NCBI GenBank assembly: GCA_016201135.1
Contig: JACQDK010000029.1
Span: forward strand, 1-32,723
Direction of reading: 5' to 3'
Length of the DNA stretch: 32,723 nt
Source: Actinomycetota bacterium
GTDB lineage: Bacteria; Actinomycetota; UBA4738; HRBIN12
Part shown: one piece after another, positions 1-8,896 of the stretch
Layout: each line of letters starts with the position of its first letter
Position numbering within the stretch: the stretch's first letter is position 1
Notes under the pieces: model-generated
The model's input: only the letters and a program-made list of their open reading frames with translations
Told to the model about the DNA's origin: nothing
Database searches by the model: none
Position numbers and translations under genes: made by a program

Positions 1-543
1 CTTCAGGACCCGCGTGGCTCCGGAGCGCACGGCCGCGTAGAGGACCGGTGCCGGCACGTCGCCGCCGGCCTGCGGAGGCGTCGCGAGCACGATCTCCTTG
101 ACGCCGGCGACCACGGCGGGCACGACGGTCATGCATACGGACGACGGGTAGATCGCGCGCCCGCCGGGGACGTAGCAGCCCACCGCCCTGAGCGGCCGGA
201 CGATCTCGCCGAAGCGCACGCCGTCACGCTCGTCCGACCACTCGCGGGGGAGCTGGCGCTCGTGCAGGTCGGTGAGCCTGCCGATCAGTGCGTCGATCGC
301 TTCCTTCAGCGCCTCCGGCGTGTCCACCTGGGCGCGATCGAGCTCGCCGGACGTGACGACGAGACCGCTCTCGCGAAGGTCGACGCCGTCGAGCTCGAGA
401 GCGAGCCGGAACAAGGCCTCGTCGCCCTCGGCGCGCACGCGCGCGAGGATCTCGCGGACGGTCTCGGCGACGGTCGGATCGGGCTCGAGCCTCGTAGGCT
501 CGAGCCGCTCCCCCCGCTCACGCAGGTCGAGGAGCTCGAGCAC
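1..543 (-). CDS. hisD: Histidinol dehydrogenase, N-terminal part (runs off window)
   Basis: Translating the minus strand from the GTG at 543 gives 181 codons with no stop to the window edge, so only the N-terminal part is present. The product oxidises L-histidinol to histidine in two NAD-dependent steps in the cytoplasm. The reading begins VLELLDLRERGERLEP and contains the family signature region GCYVPGGRAIYPSSVCMTVVPA at about residues 139-160. The GTG follows the stop of the small membrane protein directly (TAG then GTG), so it is probably translationally coupled and part of the same transcript as thyX. The ORF track missed it because no stop codon lies inside the window. The Zn ligands and catalytic residues lie in the missing part. 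Confidence 0.93.
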   Translation of the reverse strand, partial: MLELLDLRERGERLEPTRLEPDPTVAETVREILARVRAEGDEALFRLALELDGVDLRESGLVVTSGELDRAQVDTPEALKEAIDALIGRLTDLHERQLPREWSDERDGVRFGEIVRPLRAVGCYVPGGRAIYPSSVCMTVVPAVVAGVKEIVLATPPQAGGDVPAPVLYAAVRSGATRVLK

Positions 544-705
544 CTAGGACTCCTCGACGACCTCGTGATGGGGATGGTGGGAGCGCGGGTCGATCTTCGC
601 CAGGGCGCGGTCGCGAAGGAACAGCACCCAGCCGCTCACCGACACGACCAGCGCGGCCGCGATGAGCATGCCCAGGGCGAGCAGGAACGTGGTCTGGCGG
701 TCCAC
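544..705 (-). CDS. Small single-pass membrane protein, 53 aa
   Basis: This ORF is too short for the supplied track. It starts at GTG 705 and stops at TAG 544-546, immediately before the hisD start. The protein begins MDRQTTFLLALGMLIAAALV, has one hydrophobic segment at about residues 7-30, then a basic stretch (LRDRALAKIDPR) and a His/Glu-rich tail (SHHPHHEVVEES). It lies between thyX and hisD on the same strand with no gap to hisD, which supports it as a real co-translated gene. No family is recognised. Inference: N-out or N-in orientation cannot be decided; the histidine cluster might bind metal, but nothing proves it. No convincing Shine-Dalgarno sequence is visible. Confidence 0.6.
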   Translation of the reverse strand: MDRQTTFLLALGMLIAAALVVSVSGWVLFLRDRALAKIDPRSHHPHHEVVEES

Positions 706-729
706 CCGGATAGGTTACCGGAACCGCTC

Positions 730-2247
730 CTAGGCGCCCCGCGAGGGTCTTCGCCGGGCCTCGGCGCGGCGTTCGGCTTCCAGGCGCTCCAGGTCCACGC
801 CCTCGTAGCTGATGAAGCCGAACGCCGCGCCGAGCTCCGTGAGGTGCATCGCCTCGCGAGCGGCCATCTGCATCACGAACCTGATCCGGAACGCCATCGG
901 GACGGCGTACTGCGCGACCTCCTCCAACCCGGCTGCGCAGAGCTCCTGCTCCATCGCACGGCCGGCGTCCATCACGCGCTCCCAGGCCTCGCGCATGCCG
1001 GCCTCCTCGATCTGCACGGGAACGTCGTACCCGTGCTGGGTGGTGAGGCGCTGCCACTCGATCGTCAGCGGGCGGTGGCGCTGGAGGTCGCGGAACGCGC
1101 CGTAGTCGCAGAGCACGTCGAACCGGTACTGCGTGCGCTCCCAGGCGCGGCCCGGCTTGTGACGCCGGTTCTCCCGCGCGCCCACGCTGGCCGAAAGGAT
1201 CTCGCCGCGCTGCTCGGGCGTGAGGCTTCGGACGTGGTCGAGCAGCTGGTCGTCGGGGAGGCCGCTCGCCGCGTACAGCACCGCGGCGGTCACCTTCAGC
1301 TCGCCCTCCGGGTCGGATTCGACCAGCGTGACCTCGGGCCGCTGCTCCGAGCCGATGCCGAGCAGGGCCTTGCCGGCCACCTCCTCCACCCCCTCGCGGG
1401 TATCGCGCCAATACCTCGTCCACGCGAGGCCGCGGTCCGGCGCGTCGACGCGCTTCAGGAACGCGGGTATCACCTTCCGCAGCTCCACCAGCATCAGCTG
1501 CCCGTACTCGCGCATCTCGGCGAGCGGGTGCGCCGCCAGACGCATCAGCATCTGCTCGTACGACTGGCCGGTGGCGTAGATCCCGAGGTTGGACCGCGTG
1601 CACGCCGGCAGCAGGACCCGCAGCGTATCGCAGGTCTTCGCGGTGATCGTGGAGCGGTACACCGAGTCGCCATCGCCCGGTTCCTTCGGGAATCGCTCGG
1701 AGAACCACGCGAACAGCGGGTCGAAGAGCTTCGCGTAGGTCTCGAAGACGCCGTCCAGGTACTCGCGGAACCGCGGCTCGATGTCGGTGCCGGCGATCTC
1801 GGGCGGGATCGTGGCGCGCCACCGTCCACCCGGCCTGTCGTCGTAGCGCATGTAACGCGTGGACTGCTCGAGGTACGCGGCCAGACGCCCCCACTCGAGA
1901 GCCTTGCAGAGGAGCTGGCTCGACTGCTCGCACGCGAGGTGCACGCCCCCGAGCTGGGCGACCGAGTCGTCGCCGTACTCCCCGAACACGTTCTCGTAGA
2001 GCCTCTCCGCGCGCTCGGTGCCGGCCCGCGTGAGCTCGCCGGTCTCGCCCACGTCCTCGGCGAACTCGTCCAGGTACAGCCGCCGGAGCGACTTCGGGGT
2101 GCGCGAGTACCGGGCGAAGAGCGCCCCCTTCACCACCTCGGGCAGGTTCACCAGCGCGAAGACCGGCCCGTCCAGGCTCGTGAAGTGGCGCCCCAGGACC
2201 TCACGCTCCTGCGGAGTGAACTCCTCGGTGGCGTACCAGGGCGTCAT
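730..2247 (-). CDS. thyX: FAD-dependent thymidylate synthase, long two-domain ThyX-like
   Basis: The protein is 505 aa from the ATG at 2247, which overlaps the stop of the upstream kinase gene (ATGA). ThyX makes dTMP from dUMP using methylene-tetrahydrofolate and FADH2. The length is about twice that of a classical ThyX (220-250 aa) and fits the duplicated long form. The N-terminal half has GALFARYSRTPKSLRRLYLDEF and later YLEQSTRYMRYDD. The C-terminal half has FRDLQRHRPLTIEWQRLT, resembling the RHR-centred ThyX motif. The 1001-aa ORF of the track is not the true gene: its first part is the frameshifted kinase. Its place at the end of a cell-wall kinase operon suggests co-transcription with growth functions. 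Which half is catalytic cannot be told by eye. Confidence 0.85.
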   Translation of the reverse strand: MTPWYATEEFTPQEREVLGRHFTSLDGPVFALVNLPEVVKGALFARYSRTPKSLRRLYLDEFAEDVGETGELTRAGTERAERLYENVFGEYGDDSVAQLGGVHLACEQSSQLLCKALEWGRLAAYLEQSTRYMRYDDRPGGRWRATIPPEIAGTDIEPRFREYLDGVFETYAKLFDPLFAWFSERFPKEPGDGDSVYRSTITAKTCDTLRVLLPACTRSNLGIYATGQSYEQMLMRLAAHPLAEMREYGQLMLVELRKVIPAFLKRVDAPDRGLAWTRYWRDTREGVEEVAGKALLGIGSEQRPEVTLVESDPEGELKVTAAVLYAASGLPDDQLLDHVRSLTPEQRGEILSASVGARENRRHKPGRAWERTQYRFDVLCDYGAFRDLQRHRPLTIEWQRLTTQHGYDVPVQIEEAGMREAWERVMDAGRAMEQELCAAGLEEVAQYAVPMAFRIRFVMQMAAREAMHLTELGAAFGFISYEGVDLERLEAERRAEARRRPSRGA

Positions 2248-3735
2248 GTCGGGCTTGGGCTCGGCTCCAGGCCGGGGTAGAGGGTGACGGTCGTCCCGGG
2301 CGGGACCATCTCGCCCGGCGCCGGGTCCTGCTCCGCGACCTTGTTCCCCTTCGGGCAGAGGGGGTTGGGCGCCACCGAAGTGTCGGAGATGATGGGGTTC
2401 AGCCCCTTCTGCTCCAGCTTCTTCTGCGCCGCGCCGAAGCTCTGGCACCTGACCTCGGGCACCTCCACCATCGCCGGAGCCTCGGCCACGGTCAGCGTGA
2501 CCGTGTCCCCGACCGCGACCGTCGTGCCCCCGGGAGGGCTCACGAGGATCACCGTGCCCGGCGGCTGGTCGCTGGTCTGCTTCTGCACGTTCACTTGCAG
2601 CTTCAAGGCCTCGAGCTCGGCGGTCGCGGTCGAGAGGTCCTTGCCGATCAGATCCGACGGGATCGTCAGGGACTTGGGAGCCTTGGCGATGAAGATCGTC
2701 ACTTGCTCGGAGGCGAGCAGCGTGCCGCCGCCCTGCGGGTCCTGCGCGATGACGGTGCCGATCCTGGGATCGGTGGGATCTGCCACGACCCTCGGCTTGA
2801 CGACGATGTTCGTGAACCCGGCGAGCGCTTCGCGCGCCGCCTGCTCCGTCTCGCCGATCACGCTGGGGTAGGGGATCGGGGTCGGCGTCGGGCTCGTCGT
2901 CGGGGTCGTCGTCGGGCTCGAGCCGAGCAGGCCCTGCGCCAGCAGGTAGAGCCCGCCGCCGAGCACCAGCAGGAGCAGGGCTCCGATCAGGATCCCCAGC
3001 CAGACCTTCCTGCCCGAGCCCTCGGGCTCGACGGGCGGCATCGCCTGGGTCGGCGGACGCGAGATCACCTGGGTGGCATCCGCCCCTGCGGGGAGCAGCG
3101 GCGTGGCCCGCACCGGGTCGCCGCGGCGCACCCGCTCGAGGTCCTCCCTGAACTCGCCCGCCGTCTGGTAGCGGTTCGCGGGATTCTTCGCCACCGCGCG
3201 CATCACGACGGCGTCGAGCGCCGTCGAGACCTCGGGATTCTTCGAGGAGGGCACCGGCGGCGTCTCCTGGACGTGCTTGTACGCGACCGCCACCGCCGTG
3301 TCGCCCGTGAACGGCGGCACGCCGGTGAGCATCTCGTAGAGCACGATGCCGAGGGAATAGAGGTCGCTCCGCGCGTCCACCGGCCGGCCCTGCGCCTGCT
3401 CGGGGGAAAGGTACGAGGCGGTGCCCAGCACCGCGGCGGTCTGAGTGACGTCGTCGCCCTCGGCGATGCGAGCGATGCCGAAGTCCATCACCTTGACCGC
3501 GCCCGATCGGGTGACCATCACGTTGCCCGGCTTCGTGGTTCAGGCGCGCGGCCGCCTGCGCCTCCCTGCGGAACCGGTCGACGAAGCTCGGGTCCTTCGC
3601 GAACTGGGGCGCGAGGATCTTGATCGCCACAGGCCGGGAGAGCACCTCGTCGAAGCCGCGGAACACCTCGGCCATGCCGCCCGCGCCGAGCCGGGCCTCG
3701 ATCCTGTACCGCCCTCCGAGCACCGACTCGCTCAC
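2244..3735 (-). pseudogene. pknB: PASTA Ser/Thr protein kinase (PknB-like), with internal deletion and frameshift
   Basis: The gene begins at GTG 3735, overlapping the pbpA stop (GTGA). The N-lobe reads GGRYRIEARLGAGGMAEVF and VAIKIL, up to REAQAAARLNH. It then jumps at about 3538 directly to KPGNVMVTRSGAVKVMDFGIARI in another frame. Compared with the family, roughly 65-70 residues are missing, including the hinge and the HRD catalytic loop. The rest is intact: DFG, the C-lobe, a membrane segment (VWLGILIGALLLLVLGGGLYLLA), and three extracellular PASTA repeats that in relatives sense peptidoglycan or muropeptides. The stop at 2244 overlaps the thyX start. As written it cannot yield an active kinase. 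Either this is a true pseudogene or about 200 bp was lost in assembly. PstP, FhaA and FhaB upstream are its expected partners. Confidence 0.88.
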
Positions 3736-5258
3736 GCGCCTCCCTTCAGATAGATCTCGATGACCTGCTTCGCGATCGGCGCCGCCACCTGACCGCCCGT
3801 CGCCTCGCTCCCCAGGTTCCCACCGTCGAGCACGATGACGGCAACCACGATCTGCGGATCCTGGGCAGGAGCGAAGGATACGAACCAGGCGTGAGGCGCG
3901 GCTCCCTTGCCGTGCTGGGCCGTCCCCGTCTTTCCCGCCACCTGGATCCCCGGGATCTGCGCGGCGGTGCCGGTCCCATTGTTCACGACGCTCACCATCA
4001 TCTGAGTCATCGCGGCCGCGGTCTGCGCCGAGATCGGGCTCCCGTACACCTGCGGGTCGAACGTCTTGACGACCCTTCCCGCCGAGTCGCGGATCTCGGT
4101 CACCAGGCGGGGCTGCATCTCGACACCGCCGTTCGCGATCGCCTGGGCGACGAGCGCCATCTGCATCGGGTTCGCTAGGACGTTGTCCTGCCCGATCGCC
4201 GAGATCGCCACGGCCGGATCGCGCTGCTGGAAGTACCCCGGCACCGGGAACCTACCCGGCTCGAAGAACCCGCTCTGTCCGAAGGGGATCACGGGAAGGG
4301 TTGGCTGGAGGCAGTCCGTCTGCACGGGCGGATCCGTCGCGCAGAACCCGAACGCCCTCGCCTGGGCCGCGAGCTTGTCCGGTCCGAGCTGCAGTCCCAC
4401 CTCCCCGAAGATCACGTTGCACGAGTTGGTGAAGGCCGTAAGAAGGGTCGTGGTCGAGCCGCCGGGGCAGTACTCGCCGCCGAAGTTCTGGATGGTGGCG
4501 TTCGTGAGCGGGAGGCCCAGAACGTGCGGGTTCGGGTACTCGGTCGTCAGGGTGTCGCCGTTCTCGAGGGCCGCGGATGCCGTTACGAGCTTGAACGTGG
4601 ATCCGGGCGGGAAGAGCTCGGCCACCGCGCGGTCCGTCAGGGGGTACGTGGGGTCGGCGTTGAGCTGCGCCCAGGTCTGCCGGATCAGCTCGGGGTCCTG
4701 CGACGAGAGCGGATTGGGGTCGTAGTTGGGGTTCGCGTACATCGCGAGGATGTCGCCGGTCTGCGGGTTCAGCGCGACCACCGCTCCGGGCAGACCTCCC
4801 AGCGCTCTGGCCGCCGCCTGCTGGAGGGCCGGCACGATCGTGGTCACCACGGTGGCGCCCTTCTTCGGCCGGCCGAGGAGCAGGTCCGAGAACGTCTGCG
4901 CCGCCAGCTCAGGGGCATCGCCCGAAAGGTAGTCGTTCGTCGCTGCCTCGAGGCCGGTGCGGCCGTACACCAGCGAGTAGAAGCCGGTGATCCCCGAGTA
5001 AAGGCGCCCGTCCGGGTACCGGCGCCGGTACACGAGCTCGCCGCGGCTCGTGCGGCTCGCCGCCAGCACGGTCTTTCCGTCGGCGGCCAGGATCGTCCCG
5101 CGGTCCACGCGGTACTCCGCGATCAGCTGGCGCGTCGCGTTCGCGGGGTCGTCGGCTATCCGCGTCGCGGCGAACACCTGGAGGTAGCTCACCTGGCCGA
5201 CCAGCAGGAGGAAGAGCGCGGTGAGTCCCAGCCCGAGGCGACGGATCTGCCTATCCAT
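3732..5258 (-). CDS. pbpA: Penicillin-binding protein 2 / PbpA-type transpeptidase
   Basis: This is a 508-aa class B penicillin-binding protein that crosslinks peptidoglycan outside the membrane, working with the SEDS glycosyltransferase encoded just upstream. It has a short cytoplasmic N-terminus, a membrane anchor at about 8-30 (LGLGLTALFLLLVGQVSYLQVF), a dimerisation domain, and then the transpeptidase domain. All three active-site motifs are visible: S220-T-F-K, S279-C-N and K443-T-G-T. The ATG at 5258 overlaps the end of rodA by 8 nt and the stop overlaps the kinase GTG, so the operon is tightly coupled. Length and order match pbpA of the actinobacterial fhaA-pknB cluster. No anomalies were seen. 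Confidence 0.95.
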   Translation of the reverse strand: MDRQIRRLGLGLTALFLLLVGQVSYLQVFAATRIADDPANATRQLIAEYRVDRGTILAADGKTVLAASRTSRGELVYRRRYPDGRLYSGITGFYSLVYGRTGLEAATNDYLSGDAPELAAQTFSDLLLGRPKKGATVVTTIVPALQQAAARALGGLPGAVVALNPQTGDILAMYANPNYDPNPLSSQDPELIRQTWAQLNADPTYPLTDRAVAELFPPGSTFKLVTASAALENGDTLTTEYPNPHVLGLPLTNATIQNFGGEYCPGGSTTTLLTAFTNSCNVIFGEVGLQLGPDKLAAQARAFGFCATDPPVQTDCLQPTLPVIPFGQSGFFEPGRFPVPGYFQQRDPAVAISAIGQDNVLANPMQMALVAQAIANGGVEMQPRLVTEIRDSAGRVVKTFDPQVYGSPISAQTAAAMTQMMVSVVNNGTGTAAQIPGIQVAGKTGTAQHGKGAAPHAWFVSFAPAQDPQIVVAVIVLDGGNLGSEATGGQVAAPIAKQVIEIYLKGGA

Positions 5259-6555
5259 GTCGCTCCCAAGGTCCCGCCGAGACTCGGACGAGCAGCGCGA
5301 GGATCACGAAGTTCGAGACCAGGCTGGATCCGCCGTAGCTCACGAACGGCAGCGTGACTCCGGTGAGGGGGATCAGCCGCGTGACGCCCCCGACGATCAC
5401 GAACGTCTGGAGCGCGACGCTCGCCGTGAGCCCCGTGGCGAGCAGCTTGCCGAAGGCGTCGGTGCGTTCGAGAGCGAGGCGCAGCCCTCGCCCGACGAGG
5501 CCCAGGTAGAGCATCAGGAGAGCGGCCGTGCCCAGGAACCCGAGCTCCTCGCCGATCACGGCGAAGATGAAGTCCGTTGCCGCGTAGGGGATCAGGCCAG
5601 GAGAGCCTCGCCCGAGCCCGGTGCCCACCAGGCCCCCGCTCGCGAGCGCGAACTGTCCCTGCGCGATCTGCCCGTACCCCAGCTCGTACACATGCTGCGG
5701 GTCGAGCGCGTGCAGCCAGTACTCGACGCGGAGCTGGACGTGTGAGAAGGCTAGGTACCCGATGTACGCGCCGATCGCGAACAGCACGAGCCCGATCAGC
5801 AGGTACGCGGGGCGCCCGGTCGCCACCCAGACCATGACCAGGAAGACGGCGAAGTACAGCAGCGAGGCGCCCATGTCCTTCTCGAGGAAGAGCACGGCGA
5901 GGGAGGTTCCCCACGCGAGCAGCAGGGGCCCGAGATCCTTGATGCGGGGCAGGCCGAGGCGCCCAACTCCCTGCGACAGCAGCTCGCGCTTGGCCGCCAG
6001 GTACGACGCCAGGAAGACGACGACGAGCACCTTGCCGAACTCCGAGGGCTGGAACGAGAGCGGGCCGAACCGCACCCAGAGGCGCGCGCCGTTGATCGTG
6101 ACCCCGATGCCCGGCACTACCGGCAGCAGGAGGAGCGCGAGACCGGTCAGCCCTATCGTGTAGGTGAAGGCGTCGAGCTGCCTGTCGTCGCGCACGATCA
6201 GCAGCGTGAGCGCGAAAGCACCGAGCCCGACGAGCAGCCAGGTCACCTGCTCCTGCGCCAACTTGGCCTCGGGGGGCAGGCCCGCGTCGAGCCGGAAGAT
6301 CAGCGCGAAGCCGATGCCGGTGAGCATGCCGGCGATCGGGAGCAGCACGGGATCGGCTCCCGGCGCAACCTTCCGCGCGAGGAGCCAGACGGCCAGGAAC
6401 CCGCCGGCGATCAGCGGTCCGTAGATGTCGACGTTCCCCGGCACCTTCCCGCGGAGCCCGAGCCCGACGGCAACGTACGCGCCGACGGCGACCGCGATGG
6501 TGAGCAGCAGCAGACCTAGACCGGTGCGTAGACGGCGGACGGCGGTCGCGCTCAT
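5251..6555 (-). CDS. rodA: SEDS peptidoglycan polymerase RodA/FtsW
   Basis: The protein is 434 aa from the ATG at 6555, which overlaps the pstP stop (ATGA). It is a polytopic membrane protein of the FtsW/RodA/SpoVE family that polymerises lipid II. Hydrophobic segments run through nearly the whole length (about 12), with typical SEDS regions: NGARLWVRFGPLSFQPSEFGKV, FLEKDMGASLLYF, ATDFIFAVIGEELGFLG and the C-terminal LPFVSYGGSS. The 826-aa ORF in the track merges this gene with an out-of-frame stretch of pstP; the homologous start MSATAVRRLRTGLG is at 6555. RodA rather than FtsW is inferred from the adjacent pbpA and the operon order seen in mycobacteria. Confidence 0.95.
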   Translation of the reverse strand: MSATAVRRLRTGLGLLLLTIAVAVGAYVAVGLGLRGKVPGNVDIYGPLIAGGFLAVWLLARKVAPGADPVLLPIAGMLTGIGFALIFRLDAGLPPEAKLAQEQVTWLLVGLGAFALTLLIVRDDRQLDAFTYTIGLTGLALLLLPVVPGIGVTINGARLWVRFGPLSFQPSEFGKVLVVVFLASYLAAKRELLSQGVGRLGLPRIKDLGPLLLAWGTSLAVLFLEKDMGASLLYFAVFLVMVWVATGRPAYLLIGLVLFAIGAYIGYLAFSHVQLRVEYWLHALDPQHVYELGYGQIAQGQFALASGGLVGTGLGRGSPGLIPYAATDFIFAVIGEELGFLGTAALLMLYLGLVGRGLRLALERTDAFGKLLATGLTASVALQTFVIVGGVTRLIPLTGVTLPFVSYGGSSLVSNFVILALLVRVSAGPWERHG

Positions 6556-7661
6556 GGAGACGGCGAGATCCCCGCGGGTTGTCCTTGCGAGCCCGCACGG
6601 ACATCCCGCCGGATCTGGTCGACGATGGCCTGTGCCTCCTGAAGGTTGTTCGCCGTGATCCCGGAGGCTAGATCCGCATAGAGCGGCAGCGCCTCGGCCT
6701 GCGCCGCGTCTATGTCGGTGTCGATCGAGACGTGGCTGAACCGGAACCCTCCGAACGTGGCGGGGATCCCCTGGTAGACGGCGACATGTCCACCGTGCTC
6801 CCCCACGTACCACTGCCGGTCGGCGTACACGCGTAACGCCACCAGGAGCGCCGCGACGATCGCGACGACCATTCCCGCGCGGAGCCCGTACCGACGGGCC
6901 GCGGAGCCTAGTGCACGCGGAACCCCAGGCCTCGCGTCCCGCGCCGGATCCTCTGACGGGTCGTCCCCGTGAACGTCCAGCAGGACGACCGTGGTGTTGT
7001 CGACGCCGCCGGCGCGGTTCGCGGCCTTCACCAGCCGGTGGGCGGCCTGCTGCGGGTCGGGTTCGGACTCGAGGATCGCCCGCAGCTGCTGCTCGGGGAC
7101 CATGCCCGTGAGCCCGTCCGTGCAGAGCAGGATCCGGTCGCCGTCCAGGAGCGCCACGCGCGACTCGTCGACGTCGACGTCCGGCTCGGTGCCGACCGCG
7201 CGGGTGAGGACGTTGCGGTGCGGATGGACCTCGGCCTCGCCCTGCGTGATCTCTCCGGCCTTGACCATCCGGGCCACCAGCGTGTGGTCCTCGGTGAGCC
7301 GGCGGAGATCGCCGGCGCGCAGCAGGTACGCCCTGCTGTCGCCGACGTGGGCCAGGTGGAGCTCGTCTCCGGCCACGACGGCCGCGGTGAGCGTCGTGCC
7401 CATCCCCGACACGTTGCGGTCGCGCACCGATCGCTCGAACACCGCATCGTTCGCGCGGCGGATCCGCTCGGAGAGGTCCTCGCGGCCCTCCTCCGAGAGC
7501 CTCTCGAGGGTCTCGAGAGCAAGGTGCGACGCCACCTCGCCGCCCAGGTGTCCGCCCATCCCGTCGGCCACCGCGTACAGCGGGTGCTCGGCCAGGAACG
7601 AATCCTCGTTCCCGTCCCGAACCTTGCCTATGTCGGTGGCGTAGCCGGCCCGGATCCTCAT
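6552..7661 (-). CDS. pstP: PP2C-type Ser/Thr protein phosphatase PstP
   Basis: The protein is 369 aa, starting MRIRAGYATDIGKVRDGNEDSF at 7661, overlapping the fhaB stop. It dephosphorylates proteins phosphorylated by the PASTA kinase of this operon. PP2C motifs with metal-binding aspartates are visible: D34-GMGG, GDSRAYLLR at about 108-116, TDGLT at 181-185 and DNTT at 221-224. A single membrane helix at about 259-279 is followed by an extracytoplasmic domain of about 90 residues (QWYVGEHGGHVAVYQGIP), the usual PstP architecture. With the kinase damaged as sequenced, this intact phosphatase would act without its partner unless another kinase exists elsewhere. Confidence 0.95.
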   Translation of the reverse strand: MRIRAGYATDIGKVRDGNEDSFLAEHPLYAVADGMGGHLGGEVASHLALETLERLSEEGREDLSERIRRANDAVFERSVRDRNVSGMGTTLTAAVVAGDELHLAHVGDSRAYLLRAGDLRRLTEDHTLVARMVKAGEITQGEAEVHPHRNVLTRAVGTEPDVDVDESRVALLDGDRILLCTDGLTGMVPEQQLRAILESEPDPQQAAHRLVKAANRAGGVDNTTVVLLDVHGDDPSEDPARDARPGVPRALGSAARRYGLRAGMVVAIVAALLVALRVYADRQWYVGEHGGHVAVYQGIPATFGGFRFSHVSIDTDIDAAQAEALPLYADLASGITANNLQEAQAIVDQIRRDVRAGSQGQPAGISPSP

Positions 7662-8104
7662 CGGCGGAGCTCCAGCAGGGTCGTCCCGACCCGGATCCGG
7701 TCGCCCGGCTCGACCTGGGCGGGAGCGGCAAGGCGCTGGTCGTTCACGAACGTGCCGTTGGTGGAGCCGAGGTCCTCCACGTACCACCGCTCGCCCTTGC
7801 CGAAGATCCGGGCATGCTCCTGCGACACGTAGGTGTCGTCTAGCCGGATCTCGCACTCCGGCGCACGGCCGAGAACGGTGCTCGCGGTGAGCTTGAACGT
7901 GCGCGGGCGGGCGCCGTCGGGACCGTGCACGACCACCGTGGGGGTCGAGGGCGCGGCGGCTGCGCGCTTGCTCGTGGCGCGCCCCGACCCGCCCGGGGAG
8001 GCCACCCGCAGGTCGCGAGTAACGGTCCTCACCGCCCGCCATATGAAGAGGTACACGAGGGCGAGGAGCCCGTACTTCAGCGCGGAGAGCGCGAATGGGG
8101 TCAC
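7658..8104 (-). CDS. fhaB: FHA-domain membrane protein FhaB (FipA-like)
   Basis: The protein is 148 aa from GTG 8104, three bases after the fhaA stop. It has an N-terminal membrane helix at about 8-24 (ALKYGLLALVYLFIWRAV), a linker, then a phosphothreonine-binding FHA domain with GRAPECEIRLDD, VSQEHARI and DLGSTNGTFVN. In mycobacteria the equivalent protein links Ser/Thr phosphorylation to cell division and wall synthesis. The stop overlaps the pstP start (TCAT on the plus strand). Length and architecture match the family; a role as reader of kinase phosphosites is inferred from family and context. Confidence 0.93.
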   Translation of the reverse strand: MTPFALSALKYGLLALVYLFIWRAVRTVTRDLRVASPGGSGRATSKRAAAAPSTPTVVVHGPDGARPRTFKLTASTVLGRAPECEIRLDDTYVSQEHARIFGKGERWYVEDLGSTNGTFVNDQRLAAPAQVEPGDRIRVGTTLLELRR

Positions 8105-8107
8105 CGG

Positions 8108-8803
8108 CTACGACCCCGCGCGGAACTCGAGGACCGTCGTGCCGATCGTGATCCGGTCCCCGTCGGCGAGCTCCCGGGACTGCACGGGCTGGCCGTTCAG
8201 CTGGGTGCCGTTCGTGGAGCCGAGGTCGGTGATCCGGTGGGCCGCGCCCTCATCGCGGATCTGCGCGTGCCGCCGCGAGGCGCCGGCGTCCTTCAGAACC
8301 ACGTCGCACTCGGGCAGGCGGCCGATCGTCACGACCCGACCGGCCAGGCGCACCGTCCGCGTGCTCCCTTTCTCGGTGATGACGAGAGAGGCGGCCGAAG
8401 CCGGGGCCGGCTCCACCTTCTCCTCCCCCTCCACGAGGGAGGCCTCGCAGTGGAACTCGCCCTTCTTCAGTCCGGGGTCGACGGCGAACTCGACGCGGGG
8501 GGGGCCGACCAGGCCCCATCCTCGCTCCGCGGCGTGGTCGCGCACCACCTGCTGGAGCTCGGCGACGAGCGCCTGTTCGGCCTGCTCGAACCGCTCGGCG
8601 TCGACCGGCGATAGCGAGAACCCGAAGTCGTTCGGCGCCCAGACGTCGCGGACCCCGACCGTCTTCCGGGCGTCCGTCTCGCGCAGGATCCGCTTGGCGA
8701 GCTCGACGGGTTGCAGGCCGCTGCGGAAGGTCTTCGCGAACAGACCTTCGACGAGGCCTCCGAGGCGGCGTTCGAAGTCGTGAAGGATCGGCACGGTAGG
8801 CAT
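8108..8803 (-). CDS. fhaA: FHA-domain protein FhaA with DUF3662 N-terminus
   Basis: This is a 231-aa cytoplasmic protein and the first gene of the envelope operon. The N-terminal DUF3662 region starts LHDFERRLGGLVEGLFAKTFRSGLQPVELAKRI. A short Ala/Glu linker follows, then a C-terminal FHA domain with GRLPECDVVL, SRRHAQI and DLGSTNGTQLN. In Mycobacterium FhaA binds phosphorylated MurJ (MviN) and limits late peptidoglycan synthesis. This one is much shorter than mycobacterial FhaA because the long linker is missing. No Shine-Dalgarno sequence is seen before ATG 8803, so a leaderless or weak start is possible. The 142-bp gap to the divergent tRNA carries a strong inverted repeat (8897-8920). Confidence 0.93.
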   Translation of the reverse strand: MPTVPILHDFERRLGGLVEGLFAKTFRSGLQPVELAKRILRETDARKTVGVRDVWAPNDFGFSLSPVDAERFEQAEQALVAELQQVVRDHAAERGWGLVGPPRVEFAVDPGLKKGEFHCEASLVEGEEKVEPAPASAASLVITEKGSTRTVRLAGRVVTIGRLPECDVVLKDAGASRRHAQIRDEGAAHRITDLGSTNGTQLNGQPVQSRELADGDRITIGTTVLEFRAGS

Positions 8804-8896
8804 GCGCGGGGGTCGGTACCCGCGCGTCGGGCCATCCTAGCGCGGGGTACGTGCCGGCTCACCGACCTCGACTCGCGGGCGCCTCGCCGGGTTCCG

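Noticed and set aside
262-2280. 672-aa plus-strand ORF over hisD and thyX
   Set aside because: Arg/Leu/Glu-rich shadow of strong minus-strand genes in high-GC DNA, with no domain recognised.
730-3735. A 1001-aa kinase-ThyX fusion ORF
   Set aside because: Only the first ~70 residues are kinase in this frame; the next ~420 are out-of-frame kinase C-lobe/PASTA sequence (the true frame is 2244-3521). The fusion is a by-product of the deletion at 3538.
5251-7731. 826-aa minus ORF suggesting a long N-terminal extension of RodA
   Set aside because: The extension is antiphase translation of pstP; RodA has a coupled start at 6555.
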